A stretch of 64,000 bases of DNA from Urechis unicinctus (taxonomy: Eukaryota > Annelida > Polychaeta > Xenopneusta > Urechidae). Made by a program: the position numbers and the translations under genes. The DNA lies in assembly GCA_034190875.2 (NCBI GenBank), contig CM067356.1:22255258-22319257 (forward strand), written 5' to 3'. This document shows positions 48,758 to 60,600 of this stretch, piece by piece (the first letter of the stretch is position 1; the number at the start of each line of letters is the position of its first letter). Under the pieces are notes generated by a model. It had not been told where the DNA came from, did no database searches, and worked only from the letters and a program-made list of their open reading frames with translations.

Positions 48758-50014
48758 GCCTATAGCGATTCCACCTACAATGAGAGCTGTTTTCTCATCC
48801 TCGTGCGTAGATGGCAGAGCAGCGGGTGAAGGGTCTTCGACGGCGGGTGGAGGGTCGGGGGCGGCGGGCTGAGGGTCAAAGCTTCCTCTATCTGGAAGAG
48901 CAACAACCGCGTTGACATCAGTATTGCTGCCGATTTGCTGTTCCTCAGTTGCAATGGTAATCAGATTGTTGTACCCAACAACGTTTCCAATTGCGAGGCT
49001 CATATCCGATGGAGCCATGTACAGGCCCGTTCCAAACACATAATCAACCTTTGAGGAGGCATTCTGGAGGACGTTCTGATACCGTCGGATGGATGACGGA
49101 ATATCCACTGGGGAGTTGATGGCATCCTCAACGTTAGCCTGAAATTGTTTTTGGGCATCAAAGGACGTTCCAATACCTAGTATCTCTGAGCGGGTCTGCG
49201 CATGAGCACTAAGAATGGCCCAGACATAGGTCCGAATGCTGTCATTAATTAGCTCAACGCCGGTCTGTGTAAAGGCCTCAGACGTGTCCAGTATGAAGGT
49301 ACTCCAGGCCTCGTCTGCTTCAGGTCCCTGTGCTAGATGTAGAACAGCACCCATTTTCTCCTGAAAGGATTGTAGGTTACTCGCGTGGGCAAAACCTGGC
49401 TTTGTATCCTTTTCCGCCTCAAAGGCCATCCGTGTAGGGTCATAACGAACGTTTCGACCAGCAACCTTGACGACACTCTCGTAACCATACGCATCATGTG
49501 CATATAAGATACCAAGGCCACTATTAGCTACGGTTGCCTTCTGGCGCCAGTCTGTGTTTGGTTGAACACCAAAGTTAGTGCAGAGTCTCTCATATGCCCT
49601 CTTGTCATATGTATTGTTATAGGGGTGATAGGCATGATCCTGAGGTAGAGTCGCTTGCAGTTCTGCTAATAGGCGACGCACTGTGTAATAAAGGTGAAAG
49701 GTGTAGAGAGCTTTCACGAGTGGAATCGCAGCCTCGAGGTGGTCGTGGGATGACACACTGCAGCCAGATGTTGCACACCACACTGCAAAGTTTAACTGAT
49801 TTGTCAACCAGTCTTTTACTACTTTGTCTGCTGTTACCGACGGCACCTTACAGTTACTGAATAGATCAGGAAACGTTGCTGTGAATGTACCACCATTGTG
49901 AACAACTTGAATTGTTTGTCTGGTTAGTTTATCTCCCACCAAAATGGCTGGATACACCCCGCCCGCACCATATGGGGTAGCTTTTCTATTGAAACTAAAG
50001 GCTTGTTTATTCAT
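48731..50014 (-). CDS. Polinton predicted structural protein with C-terminal anchor (427 aa)
   Basis: Start taken at the ATG at 50,014 (MNKQAFSFNRKATPYGAGG). A mixed alpha/beta body of about 360 residues is followed by a Pro/Ala/Asp-rich linker (PQPAAPDPPPAVEDPSPAA) and a single C-terminal membrane segment (TALIVGGIAIGLAVLWFA). The anchored-tail layout and place among capsid genes suggest a virion or assembly protein; I cannot name its family with confidence. Convergent with the 442-residue gene and divergent from the penton gene. Whole frame. Confidence 0.55.
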   Translation of the reverse strand: MNKQAFSFNRKATPYGAGGVYPAILVGDKLTRQTIQVVHNGGTFTATFPDLFSNCKVPSVTADKVVKDWLTNQLNFAVWCATSGCSVSSHDHLEAAIPLVKALYTFHLYYTVRRLLAELQATLPQDHAYHPYNNTYDKRAYERLCTNFGVQPNTDWRQKATVANSGLGILYAHDAYGYESVVKVAGRNVRYDPTRMAFEAEKDTKPGFAHASNLQSFQEKMGAVLHLAQGPEADEAWSTFILDTSEAFTQTGVELINDSIRTYVWAILSAHAQTRSEILGIGTSFDAQKQFQANVEDAINSPVDIPSSIRRYQNVLQNASSKVDYVFGTGLYMAPSDMSLAIGNVVGYNNLITIATEEQQIGSNTDVNAVVALPDRGSFDPQPAAPDPPPAVEDPSPAALPSTHEDEKTALIVGGIAIGLAVLWFAT

Positions 50015-50020
50015 AGTGCT

Positions 50021-50707
50021 ATGTATCACACTCTGTTAAATGTTCAAAGCGGCGGCGCTGTGTCCCTGCAAAAACCTATTGACAACACTGCGGGCGATCT
50101 ATGTGTTGGCCTAAGGTCAATCACGTATACTGTGGGCTGGTACAATCTAGAATCAGACGAGAGCATTGCATGGCGGTCAAGGACTTCAGAAGAGCGAGGA
50201 TATGCTACATTAAAACCAGGCCTCTGGAGCTTAAGCCTTCTTCAGGAGCATATTACGCCATTAGGTATCGGTTTGGAGGTTGATGCTGTAAATGGGGTTA
50301 TTACCCTAACAGTTCCAGACAATGGGGGTGCGCACATAACCATCGGAGTGTTAACAATGTTGGGTCTTGACGGCCTCAGTGGGGGGTGGATACCTTCAGG
50401 TACTTACATAGGTGACCGGCCCATCAACTTTAGCATCTTTAACACAATTTATGTTCACCTCGATCAAGTCAGTACCACACACAACATGCTAGATGGTGCG
50501 CCCACTACGCTTCTTGAAGTTGTTGGCTTAGAGCGTGGCTCTTTCGGGGATATTGTAACCACGAACATCGCTAATCCTGTCTGTAAGCGTGTTACTAGCG
50601 AAACTGTGCATGAGTTGAAGGTTCAGTTACGCGATAATAAAGGAAGGCTATTAAATAACCACGACTTACCTGTTAGCGTTGTTCTTGAATTTACAAGATG
50701 TCAATAA
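50021..50707 (+). CDS. Polinton minor capsid protein, penton-like
   Basis: 228 residues from the ATG at 50,021. It is beta-rich, ends with an LKVQLRDNKGRLLNN...PVSVVLEF strand pattern, and has the size of the single-jelly-roll minor capsid (penton) proteins of Polintons. These proteins form the vertices of the shell. Only 6 bp separate its ATG from that of the divergent 427-residue gene. The stop overlaps the next gene's ATG by about 10 bp. Whole frame; family assignment is from context and pattern. Confidence 0.65.
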   Translation: MYHTLLNVQSGGAVSLQKPIDNTAGDLCVGLRSITYTVGWYNLESDESIAWRSRTSEERGYATLKPGLWSLSLLQEHITPLGIGLEVDAVNGVITLTVPDNGGAHITIGVLTMLGLDGLSGGWIPSGTYIGDRPINFSIFNTIYVHLDQVSTTHNMLDGAPTTLLEVVGLERGSFGDIVTTNIANPVCKRVTSETVHELKVQLRDNKGRLLNNHDLPVSVVLEFTRCQ

Positions 50708-51363
50708 AAACGAGTATTTATGGACCTAGGCAAAAACCGTCAAGCGCTGTTCAGGGCGCCGACCTCTCGGAATATGCCACAAAGACCTATGAATCTATTG
50801 GTGACTCACAAAAAATGGATAAAAGTGGCGGTACTATGACTGGAGACCTTGAAATGGGAGATAATAAAATCGTTCAGTTGGGAGACCCGATTTCACCGAA
50901 GGATGCTGTTCATAAAAAGTATATTGATGCTGAATATAGACAGCAGAACAGGTACCTGAGACGATACGTAGATGAAAAGACGAAACCACTCATTACTATA
51001 TGGGCAGAAGCAAGTGGCCCCCTTCGGAGAGGATATGAGTGGTCGTTTGGCCATGGGGCTAGGGGTCGAGACTCACATGACTCAAGCTGCGGATATACCA
51101 TGTTATGTAATGGCAAGATCATTCGTATGGGGTTGTCTTCGGGTGTTGGTGCTGATGCTGGTCCAATAGCAGTCGTTCCTGTTATTAATGGAACAAACCA
51201 AGCGGTAGGAATAAGTAAGCCTGCTAACCAACGGGCTGTTGTAATATCTTTAGACCAGGCTTTACATCTAGAAGAAGGCAGCGTTATTAATTTTTATACA
51301 ACCACACAAAACAGAGGGGCGACTTGGTCTGTAGCTTCACTCCTAATTGAACTTGATATATAG
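50698..51363 (+). CDS. Polinton fibre-like protein (221 aa)
   Basis: Residues 43-76 carry the motif KSGGTMTGDLEMGDNKI followed by LGDPISPKDAVHKKYID. This is the collar-like sequence found in phage tail-fibre and virus fibre proteins before a C-terminal head. The remaining 140 residues are Gly- and beta-rich and would form the head, possibly trimeric. Placement directly after the penton gene, overlapping it, fits a vertex fibre. Whole frame. Confidence 0.7.
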   Translation: MSIKTSIYGPRQKPSSAVQGADLSEYATKTYESIGDSQKMDKSGGTMTGDLEMGDNKIVQLGDPISPKDAVHKKYIDAEYRQQNRYLRRYVDEKTKPLITIWAEASGPLRRGYEWSFGHGARGRDSHDSSCGYTMLCNGKIIRMGLSSGVGADAGPIAVVPVINGTNQAVGISKPANQRAVVISLDQALHLEEGSVINFYTTTQNRGATWSVASLLIELDI

Positions 51364-51384
51364 ACTTATGTATACAAAGACAGT

Positions 51385-51930
51385 ATGAAACAACAACCAA
51401 CGACTGCACCGTTAAATCCGGAGCCTCCTCCATGTGATCTGGGGCACTCCTATCGGCTGAATGAGATCAGTCTTAAGAAGCAATACCTTGAGAAAGAAAT
51501 TGAAAAATATGGTGCTATGTACAAAAAATATAGGTGTGCAGTAAACTCAGTGGACGCTGTAGACACTGCTTTAGTTGCTGTGGGTATGTGTCTTGGCGCA
51601 GGTGTAATGTCTACAATAGTTGCCATTCCTATTGCCACAGTGTTGGGTGCTACTGGAGCCGCTTGTGGACTACTTGTAATTGCTGGAAAATTCATCAGTA
51701 GGCGGCTGACCATTAAGTTGAAAAAGCATGACCAGATCCGCATTCGCGCTCAGAGTAAATTGAATACCATTGCTGACATTGTATCGGCGGCGCTTGAAGA
51801 TGGGTATATCTCAGATGATGAGTTTAAGCTCGTTTCGGTCGAGATCATGAAATATAGTCAAATGAAAAGTGACATTAAAGCAAAATGTTTGAAAGCGGCA
51901 GAATCGCCCCCTAGACCTGCTAAGGTATGA
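51385..51930 (+). CDS. Polinton conserved membrane-helix protein (181 aa)
   Basis: A charged helical region (residues 25-55), a long Gly/Ala-rich hydrophobic stretch (about 62-107, GAGVMSTIVAIPIATVLGA), then a basic helix with KLKKHDQIR and an acidic, EF-like ISDDEF segment near residue 152. This arrangement is familiar from Polinton-like loci in invertebrates, but I know no proven function; membrane interaction is inferred. It follows the fibre gene by 21 bp on the same strand. Whole frame. Confidence 0.5.
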   Translation: MKQQPTTAPLNPEPPPCDLGHSYRLNEISLKKQYLEKEIEKYGAMYKKYRCAVNSVDAVDTALVAVGMCLGAGVMSTIVAIPIATVLGATGAACGLLVIAGKFISRRLTIKLKKHDQIRIRAQSKLNTIADIVSAALEDGYISDDEFKLVSVEIMKYSQMKSDIKAKCLKAAESPPRPAKV

Positions 51931-51970
51931 CCCTGACAGTCCATTTGAAGAGTGGGGGTTGCTAGATATA

Positions 51971-52901
51971 ATGGAGGCGGCGATAAAATCTTTCTGCAAC
52001 GATCATACTGGAGTCAAACAAAATACGGACCAGTGGGAGACCACGAGGAAGGGCTGCGTTGGAGGAAGTGACTACTCCTCTATCATAGGGCAAAACTACT
52101 TCAGCAGCTATAGCAAGAAGCTGACAGAAAAAACTAGCAACGAGGGTGTTCGCTTTAGCGCACCCTGCCTCTGGGGTACGACTTTTGAGGAGGTTGCAAT
52201 TGCGGTATTGGAGAAGGTGTACGACACCAAGGTCTACGGAAATAATATCTATATTGAGGGCGGCGCGACGGCCTACTCTCCGGATGGCTTTTGTGTGCTC
52301 CCAATCCGGCAGGGCTGGAGTGGATGCTGTCTGTCTGGGGCATCCTGAGGAGGTTGTGCTGCTCGAGATAAAGTGCCCCTACACTCGGAGTCCTGGGAGG
52401 GTGATTCCGAATATGTATAAGCCTCAGGTTCTGTTGGGGTTGCACCACAGTCCGGTGGCGACCATCGGGGTGTTTGTCGACTGCGTTTTCAGGTTGTGCT
52501 CCTTTGAGGACCTGGGGAGAGCTGAGACGTATAACCAGGTGTATCACAAGGATCAGAAGAAGTATAAGGAGACAGTGGCTTGGGGGTGGGGGACCATTGA
52601 GGGGCTTGAAGACAGCGACTATAGTGCGAATGGGAGGTTTAATAGTTGCCTGGGCTTGGAACAGGAGCATCACGGTCCTTGGTTGGGAAGACCGAGTGGG
52701 ACCACAGAGAGGCCGACGGGGGTTTTCTACTGTTGGAAGCTCTTTACGATGAGATTGATAACCGCTCGTCCCGATCCCGACTTTATCGAGAAGAACGACG
52801 CTAAGGTTGCCCAGTTTATACAGGACCTCAACCGCGTGAAAAATGGAACTTACAGCGATGGTCGCAGATATTTATCACTCAATGACCTCTATGGTGACTA
52901 A
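51971..52901 (+). pseudogene. Polinton YqaJ/lambda-exonuclease-type nuclease, broken
   Basis: Motifs of the YqaJ viral-recombinase (PD-D/ExK) family: an N-terminal R-K-G-C-V-G-G-S-D segment, a C-L-W-G-T-x-F-E-E-VA motif, a Y-S-P-D-G-F motif carrying the catalytic Asp, and LLEIKCPYTR with the E-x-K pair. Related enzymes resect double-stranded DNA ends during viral replication and recombination. It is the last gene before the right inverted repeat. About one break. This nuclease is not among the classic core Polinton genes, though nucleases of this family occur in several large and mid-sized DNA viruses. Confidence 0.75.
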
Positions 52902-52909
52902 CTACTGGT

Positions 52910-53040
52910 GTGGGCCTATACCATAGGGGCTGGAAGGGCTGGGCTCATATGGTATAGTATAGGGGGGAGGTGCGAGCGGTTCGCTGGCTCATGTGAGTCA
53001 TTTTGGAAGCTGTGCTCGTACCCCCAGTCTCTATACTACT
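52910..53040 (-). repeat. Polinton right terminal inverted repeat (131 bp)
   Basis: Exact reverse complement of 38,094-38,224, ending CCCCCAGTCTCTATACTACT. Identity of the two ends argues for a fairly recent insertion or for terminal homogenisation. Confidence 0.95.
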
Positions 53041-53046
53041 ATTCAA
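53041..53046 (+). repeat. Target-site duplication, right
   Basis: ATTCAA directly after the right terminal repeat matches the left flank at 38,089-38,094. Confidence 0.75.
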
Positions 53047-55031
<1,985 letters not shown>

Positions 55032-56923
55032 CAAACGCGGCTGATAAAAATAACTGGACGAATGCGTTCGCCAAGTTAACAGGACTACCTAATTCGTTAC
55101 GGAATAAGACCATATGTGGGCGGGATGTGGACCAACCCCGGGGTGTGGCCTTTAAGTGATATGCCTACTGGAACTAAAAATGACACAGCGGTGGTTCAAT
55201 AATTATAATTAAAGTCGTTTTCTAGCTTTATCTGCAGCCATGAAGCGCTGTCCACAGGCTAGGTCACAATTGACGTCAGCAAGGCGTGCTCTTGGCGTGA
55301 ATATTTCTTCACCCAAGAACGTTTATCAGGTTTTAAGCCAACTGTCATTTGTGATATTCTGACACAGTGGGCACTCAATGATGAATAATGATTGACGGCT
55401 TCCTCTGTGACCTGGCTTAGGGCAAGGTGGGGGTTAATATATACTCGTACCACCTATGATTACTGAGTGAAAAAGAGTCGATACAATATGTACACGACGG
55501 TTAATCTGAATGTGAAGCATCCGTAATATATTACTTAATTCGCTCACTCACTCACTCCAGTTTGTGTGTATTGCATTATATTATCTAAACAAATCAGCAT
55601 GTGTGGCGTCTGTGATTTATGACTCACTTCCCTGAACTGCTCCAGTAAATATCTGTTGCATTCAGAAACGATACACTTAACACATGGCAAAGACAAATGC
55701 GGAATAATGGAAAATGGAAGCGTGTATAATTCACGAATACATGCAACACCAACCAAGTAAAACATAGATAAAACGCAACAATAACCTGGAGGGCTAGCTA
55801 TCAATAATTGAGGGATTGAATCGCATGGCTACTTGGGATGATGCCCTTTCTGCGCCGTAAATCCACGGGCCAATTTTACGGACCACTCTAGCTAGTTTAA
55901 TATATATGACGGGTACCGGACTAGGCATAGAAGACAGACTATTTATAAAACCTCCAACGTCGCATCGAGCTAGTGTGAATGGTTAGTTCATGCTAATTTG
56001 CGCCCTATTATTCTAAACACGCCCTGCAAGGATTAATTTTTTATTCACTAGATGACAGAAAGTAACATATTCTGTGCTTTGTACAAAGCAAACTACCATA
56101 TGCAGTCTGGAATAAAATATTTTGCTAAATGGGTAGATTTCCAGAGACATTTCAGATGCCAGGACGCCATATAATTGTGTTTCAAGTTATGTCACACAGT
56201 GCACACGAGCGCTTTATTCGGATTATAAACAGCAGGCTTCATAAGGTAATGAAGCTGACTTTGATGGCTGGATGGCTAGGAGCCAGATACATTAAGAGTG
56301 GTTATTATGCTTTGTTCAGACATTCAGGCTCAACAGAGGGAGCGCAATGTTTGGGTGTGAACTACTATCGTATATGTGTATGCTCTTTAACGCACAAATT
56401 TACCATTCACATGTTGCCATCAACAGCATAAAAACATTTGCTAAGTTTCGACATCTCTACGATGTCCCTCTTGGTTTTATGCATAAAAAAAGCACACACA
56501 AATAATTATGCCTATTTTCTAATCAGCACGCACATCAAATAATCACATTTACTTAACAAATGTGCCAAGGATATAAGGTCATTGACAAAATGACAGAGCA
56601 ACTGAGCAAACCTGAAAGAACCAATCGATTGGAATAGTGTCAAATATAACGTGAATGTAGCGTTGGATGTACGCATCATCTGTAAATTTTTATGGTGGTA
56701 ATCAATACAAAATATAATAGAATTATATCCTAATCGCATTGTCGTATGAAGTAGTTTGTGATAAAAGACGAATATTTGATGCCAACACCCTTTTAATGTG
56801 CTTTATGTCTCTAGTCATAGGAATACTGTTTATTATTGTATGTCCACAACAACACCTGTTTTCACTGAAGCATATACCTTCATAACAAGACTCGAGTTTT
56901 TCTCACACCTATAATCTGACACA
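55032..56923. other. Host DNA with no recognised gene
   Basis: Short frames only (up to 100 codons at 56,129-56,431, unrecognised). A small palindrome CGAATGCGTTCG lies at about 55,059 and (CACT)n-like triplication near 55,545. Confidence 0.45.
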
Positions 56924-57480
56924 ATGTATCCTCCTGGTAATTATCGATTTTGGCCGCAACGAGCTGCCAGATCCCGAATGGCAAAGCGAATGAAGGACGT
57001 CAATCGAGATGTTATAGATGTAAGAGATCAATCATGTTCATGAATGCTAAAAGTTGCAGTGCTGCGAGAAAAACAGTAGGATTTATGAATATTAACGAAA
57101 GATTTCTGCATTCGCAACATGTAAAATGACATTCAATCTGCGTGCTGCGGGCTCACACACTTTATTTCATTGCTGACGCTTACATAATTGAGTTTCAAAT
57201 GAATGGACATTAAATATCAGTTAAAATACAGATTATTTGACGCACATAGGTCAGTGATGTGACAAAAACTGTAAACACTTGATATTTTAAAATTTAAGGT
57301 ACTTAGTAAGCTCACACTTACTTGTTGATGACGACTACTTAGTAAATGGTTTCACGGGAGAACGGAATGAAGTTGATTAGACAAAATGCAGGTTATTCGA
57401 CTTCAGACGGTCACAGGAAAGAAAATATGAATGATTTCGATATGTACAAATCGGGCAAAGCAAATCAACAATTACAACTA
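56924..57480 (+). other. Possible 5' exons upstream of the KCNMB-like gene
   Basis: An ATG at 56,924 opens 32 codons of basic sequence (MYPPGNYRFWPQRAARS, then MAKRMKDVNRD) ending directly at a donor-like GTAAGA at 57,020. A second open stretch (within 57,346-57,480) ends at a donor-like GTAAGT at 57,481. A good acceptor (polypyrimidine tract then TTTCAG) stands at 57,822, followed by LRNAQSSSFREY. Ends of this kind in the same phase look like exons of a short cytosolic N-terminal region or of a separate small gene. The acceptor of the middle exon is not clear, and no family is recognised. Confidence 0.3.
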
Positions 57481-57662
57481 GTAAGTGAAGTATTTTACAG
57501 AATTGATGATCAATCAGAGGTTTTATAAGCATATAAGCATTTTCGATTTGTACTGCTACAGGCGCTTTGTGTACAGTAACAATACTCGGCACCAGCTTTG
57601 CGTTTTGATGAACACTGCATTTCCCATTATGCTTTTATGTATTTTTATTTAGCTTCCAATGT

Positions 57663-57752
57663 TTTCTATATTGAATAGGATTAGCTGTTATTGATACCAT
57701 CGTGTGGGTATACGAGGGTATAAATAACAGCTAATCCTATTTAATATAGAAA
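57663..57752. repeat. 30-bp inverted repeat (hairpin)
   Basis: TTTCTATATTGAATAGGATT... at 57,663-57,692 and its reverse complement at 57,723-57,752, with one mismatch in 30 and a 30-bp loop. The duplicate at 63,290 holds only the right arm, so the left arm and loop are a later addition here or a loss there. Confidence 0.85.
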
Positions 57753-58778
57753 TCGTGCACAACAGATAAGTTTTATTGTCTACATGTGGTTATTCTGACA
57801 GTTGGTTTTCTTTTATTTTCAGCTTCGCAATGCTCAAAGCTCTAGTTTCCGGGAATATTCGTACAATTTGAACAAAACTATGGCTATGACATTCAACTCC
57901 TGTAGAACCAACTCAATTTGTATTTTAAGGACGAATGTTTGGAGGAATGTTCCTCATACCTATTACAACATACTATGTGGATAGTGTGTTGAATTTTTAT
58001 AAGCCATTGCATTTTTATGCAGTCTTTTTGTACTGGCCAACCATCACAACAGGTCTTGAGTACAGGGTGTTGCATTATACAGTTGGTTTAGGTGCCCACA
58101 AGTTCTCGGTTTTAAATGCCAAGATTGCAGCGCCGATCGGTTTTCTTAGCACGGAGTCGCTATCTATGTATAACAAGGCACAATTGTGTATTGGCGCTCG
58201 GAATCTTGGCATAAGCAACCGAGCGCATGTGGGCTCTAATATTGTATGGCGGCTACCATGTATTTATGGTCAATTGTTGATGACAATTGATAGGATACCT
58301 ATGGCATTTTGGCCCTGGCCACCATATTCATCATAAAGTCTAGGGTATTTTTAAATCATTGTAGACGTAATAATACTCCACAGTTTAAATCTTGTGTCGG
58401 TTCCATTAGGTTAGGTTGGTCTGTTGTAACATAAATTGATTTGAAGCGGGATGGGTTGGCGTTCTGTGGTAAATTAGTCACACGATGGGCTATGTACAGA
58501 GCTCTCTCCTTTTGTCAATGCGGCATACCAGTTATATATGCTTGGTAAATGAGGCTAATCGCTGCTTCATCTGTTGCTGCTGCTGCTGCTAAGGGGGAAG
58601 CTGGGGAGAGCCCACTACGATCAGCCAATAAGAAGTGGCTTGCATTGGTAGGCAAGTAGCGGCGGTATAGGTGCGATTGTTGTATGATACTGAGCAGCTT
58701 TAAAGGCGCATGAAGTAGCAGCCCCCGAACAGATAGCCTGGCGAGGAGATTGTGACTAGGTGTGGCACTGGATGCGCC

Positions 58779-59919
58779 ATGTCGAAAACTACGCTGATAG
58801 CCATAGTGTGCAGTGTTGGGTCTCTGGTATCAGGAATTACTCTTGTGATCCTATTCTTATCGCTATTCACCACGACATCTATAGACAATAGACACAAGGT
58901 GATGTGTACCATCAAAAACATCACTGCCATTACAGGGAGCACTGGAGCTTCGTCACCGCCATGTGGCTTGTCATCGTCCTTCATACAGTCAGATCCGTCA
59001 ATCACCCGCTGTCAAATGATCGAATCTGAGGACACAAAAGATGATCATATCACGCCCACGAAGCACCAAACGGGAACAGAACATATTTCTGGTGGATCGG
59101 AGATATGTATCAAGGTATTTGTTGAATACTCCAACCTGACTCCAGTGATCACTGGCGGATATCTCACCTCAGGCAAGACATATAATAATAGTGGCAACTC
59201 AAATAATGCGGTGAGTGTTATATTGGCCATTACCTAAATGCTTTTTCAAGTGTAATGCGTGGCAGTATTCTGCCGGTCGGAAGCCAAGGGCCTCTCAGAA
59301 CTTCTAAAATTGCATGTTGATGATGCAAAACATATTTAGGGTCAAGTAAGCCGGACTTTTACTGAGTAAAGGGAACTGTTTAAACAGGAGTTTGAATTTA
59401 CTTAAAAAGGTTGAACCGCGATTTGAAAAGTAGAGCGCAAAGAAAAGTCGTATTACCTGCCCAAACAATGAGGGAATAGTTTTTTTAATGTTGAGAAGCA
59501 GACAATGATTAGAGGCTATCCCATGTCCAGCATATTGTTCCTTAAATGGTGTATCGCTGCATATTTTACAATATGCATCCATGCTGAATGGATATGTTTT
59601 TGTGTTGTAGTGTTACTGCCATGGCTGTTTGACGACTCAGGCGGCCCTTCCAGCTAATGTCACATGCGTCACCTCCCCTGCACTTCTAACTGACATTTGT
59701 GTTGGAGATACACGGACATGTATCGTCCACCAGCCGATGTCTCTTCAAACAGATTTACCTAAGTGGAAGCTGTTTCACGCCATGTTCTGGCCAACTGTTC
59801 TTTTCATTGCTGGTTTTGTTGGGCTATTCTTCTCTGCTATTGCCTTTACCAAGAAGCGATTGCAATCGCCAAAGCATAGACATAGGGTTATACAGAGAGA
59901 AGAAAGAGTAATCCTATAG
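58779..59919 (+). CDS. KCNMB-like BK-channel beta subunit, two exons
   Basis: Exons 58,779-59,210 and 59,611-59,919 are joined by a 400-bp phase-0 intron (GTGAGT ... TTGTAG), giving 246 residues. Topology is that of KCNMB auxiliary subunits of large-conductance calcium-activated potassium channels: short cytosolic N terminus, membrane helix 1 at about 5-31, a large Cys-rich extracellular loop, membrane helix 2 at about 198-223, then a basic tail (KKR). The strongest match to the family is LFHAMFWPT at the start of helix 2 (human KCNMB2 has LFHSLFWPT). CIKVFVEYSN at 110-119 resembles the family's C-x-x-V-Y-V-N segment. The loop has ten Cys and N-glycosylation sites at about N47, N119, N136 and N160. 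The frame stays open for nine codons upstream of the chosen ATG, so extra 5' exons are possible. AATAAA at about 60,535 could end the transcript. Confidence 0.68.
59211..59610 (+). other. Intron of the KCNMB-like gene
   Basis: Starts GTGAGT and ends TTTTTGTGTTGTAG with a T-rich acceptor. The upstream frame closes eight codons into the intron and the downstream frame is open right up to the acceptor, which supports the splice. Confidence 0.75.
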
Positions 59920-60600
59920 GCTGTGAATGGATGCTCATACATGTGATCGAAGTGGAATGAATTATTCTACACCATTTAGCGGATATGCTATCGTGGCTGT
60001 TTTCAGAACGGAGTACACGACACATACCATTCTAGAGTTCCAGTTAACTCGAAATTGCCGGTAATTATAATTTGCAGATGATATTTATTATCATCAAAAT
60101 CAGGGTATATGCCATGATGTTTGAGCTTTAGAGCGAATCTAACCAAGTTGATATGTTATTCTTCATTGCTCATCGGATTATATATCTTTTGGTAAAAATT
60201 TGAAATCCAATTATTTGTAGTTAAGTGTATTGCTTTTAATTGATCTTGCATATCACTTATATTAGACGTCATGTAGAAAGAATATGGTGGAATTTCAGCC
60301 TGTGCATTACGAGAAGAATATTTATAATTTAGATTCGGTATGTTATTGCAACAAAGACCCTCAATGGTACTTATCAATTAAGCATCACCATACCTAACCA
60401 AACAGGTAAACAATAGGAAACACACTAGGATTGTATAAGAGCAAAGCACGAGGCTTTTTTTTGCATTTTATGTCATGTAATATGGTATAATTTATACATC
60501 GATTTTTTTATTCGATTTTCTTCTTTATTGGATAAATAAAAATTATACATTATTTACTGTTTCGTTCAATCATCGTTGCTTCCTCAACCTTTGTTTAACA

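Larger units (their letters stand above)
38094..53040. mobile_element. Polinton/Maverick virus-like element, 14.9 kb, partly broken
   Basis: A self-synthesising DNA transposon of the Polinton (Maverick) type, related to adintoviruses. It is bounded by 131-bp inverted repeats identical to each other and by a short direct repeat of host sequence. It carries the defining set: DNA polymerase B, retrovirus-like integrase, packaging ATPase, major and minor capsid proteins, plus accessory genes. The left two thirds are transcribed leftward and most of the right third rightward. GC content and codon use differ plainly from the AT-rich host DNA. Five genes are broken, with about nine breaks in total, while the capsid, penton, fibre and several accessory frames look whole. 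Undiverged terminal repeats suggest a fairly recent insertion. I did not recognise the adenain-like cysteine protease usual in this family. It is a fossil copy, not an active virus as it stands. Confidence 0.95.
57557..60600 (+). repeat. Tandem locus duplication, unit 1 (with the KCNMB-like gene)
   Basis: Parts recur downstream: 57,557-58,528 matches 63,224-64,000, about 58,885-58,930 matches 61,765-61,815, and about 59,931-60,590 matches 62,450-63,060. The order implies three head-to-tail units, the middle one heavily decayed and the third cut by the window edge. The last 190 bp or so of the first match (58,310-58,528) are nearly identical to 63,790-64,000, which is far closer than the rest. 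Confidence 0.85.

Noticed and set aside
52155-52673. A 172-codon minus-strand frame opposite the nuclease
   Set aside because: Pro/Arg/His-rich antisense of a GC-richer coding region, with no domain; the plus strand carries the YqaJ motifs.
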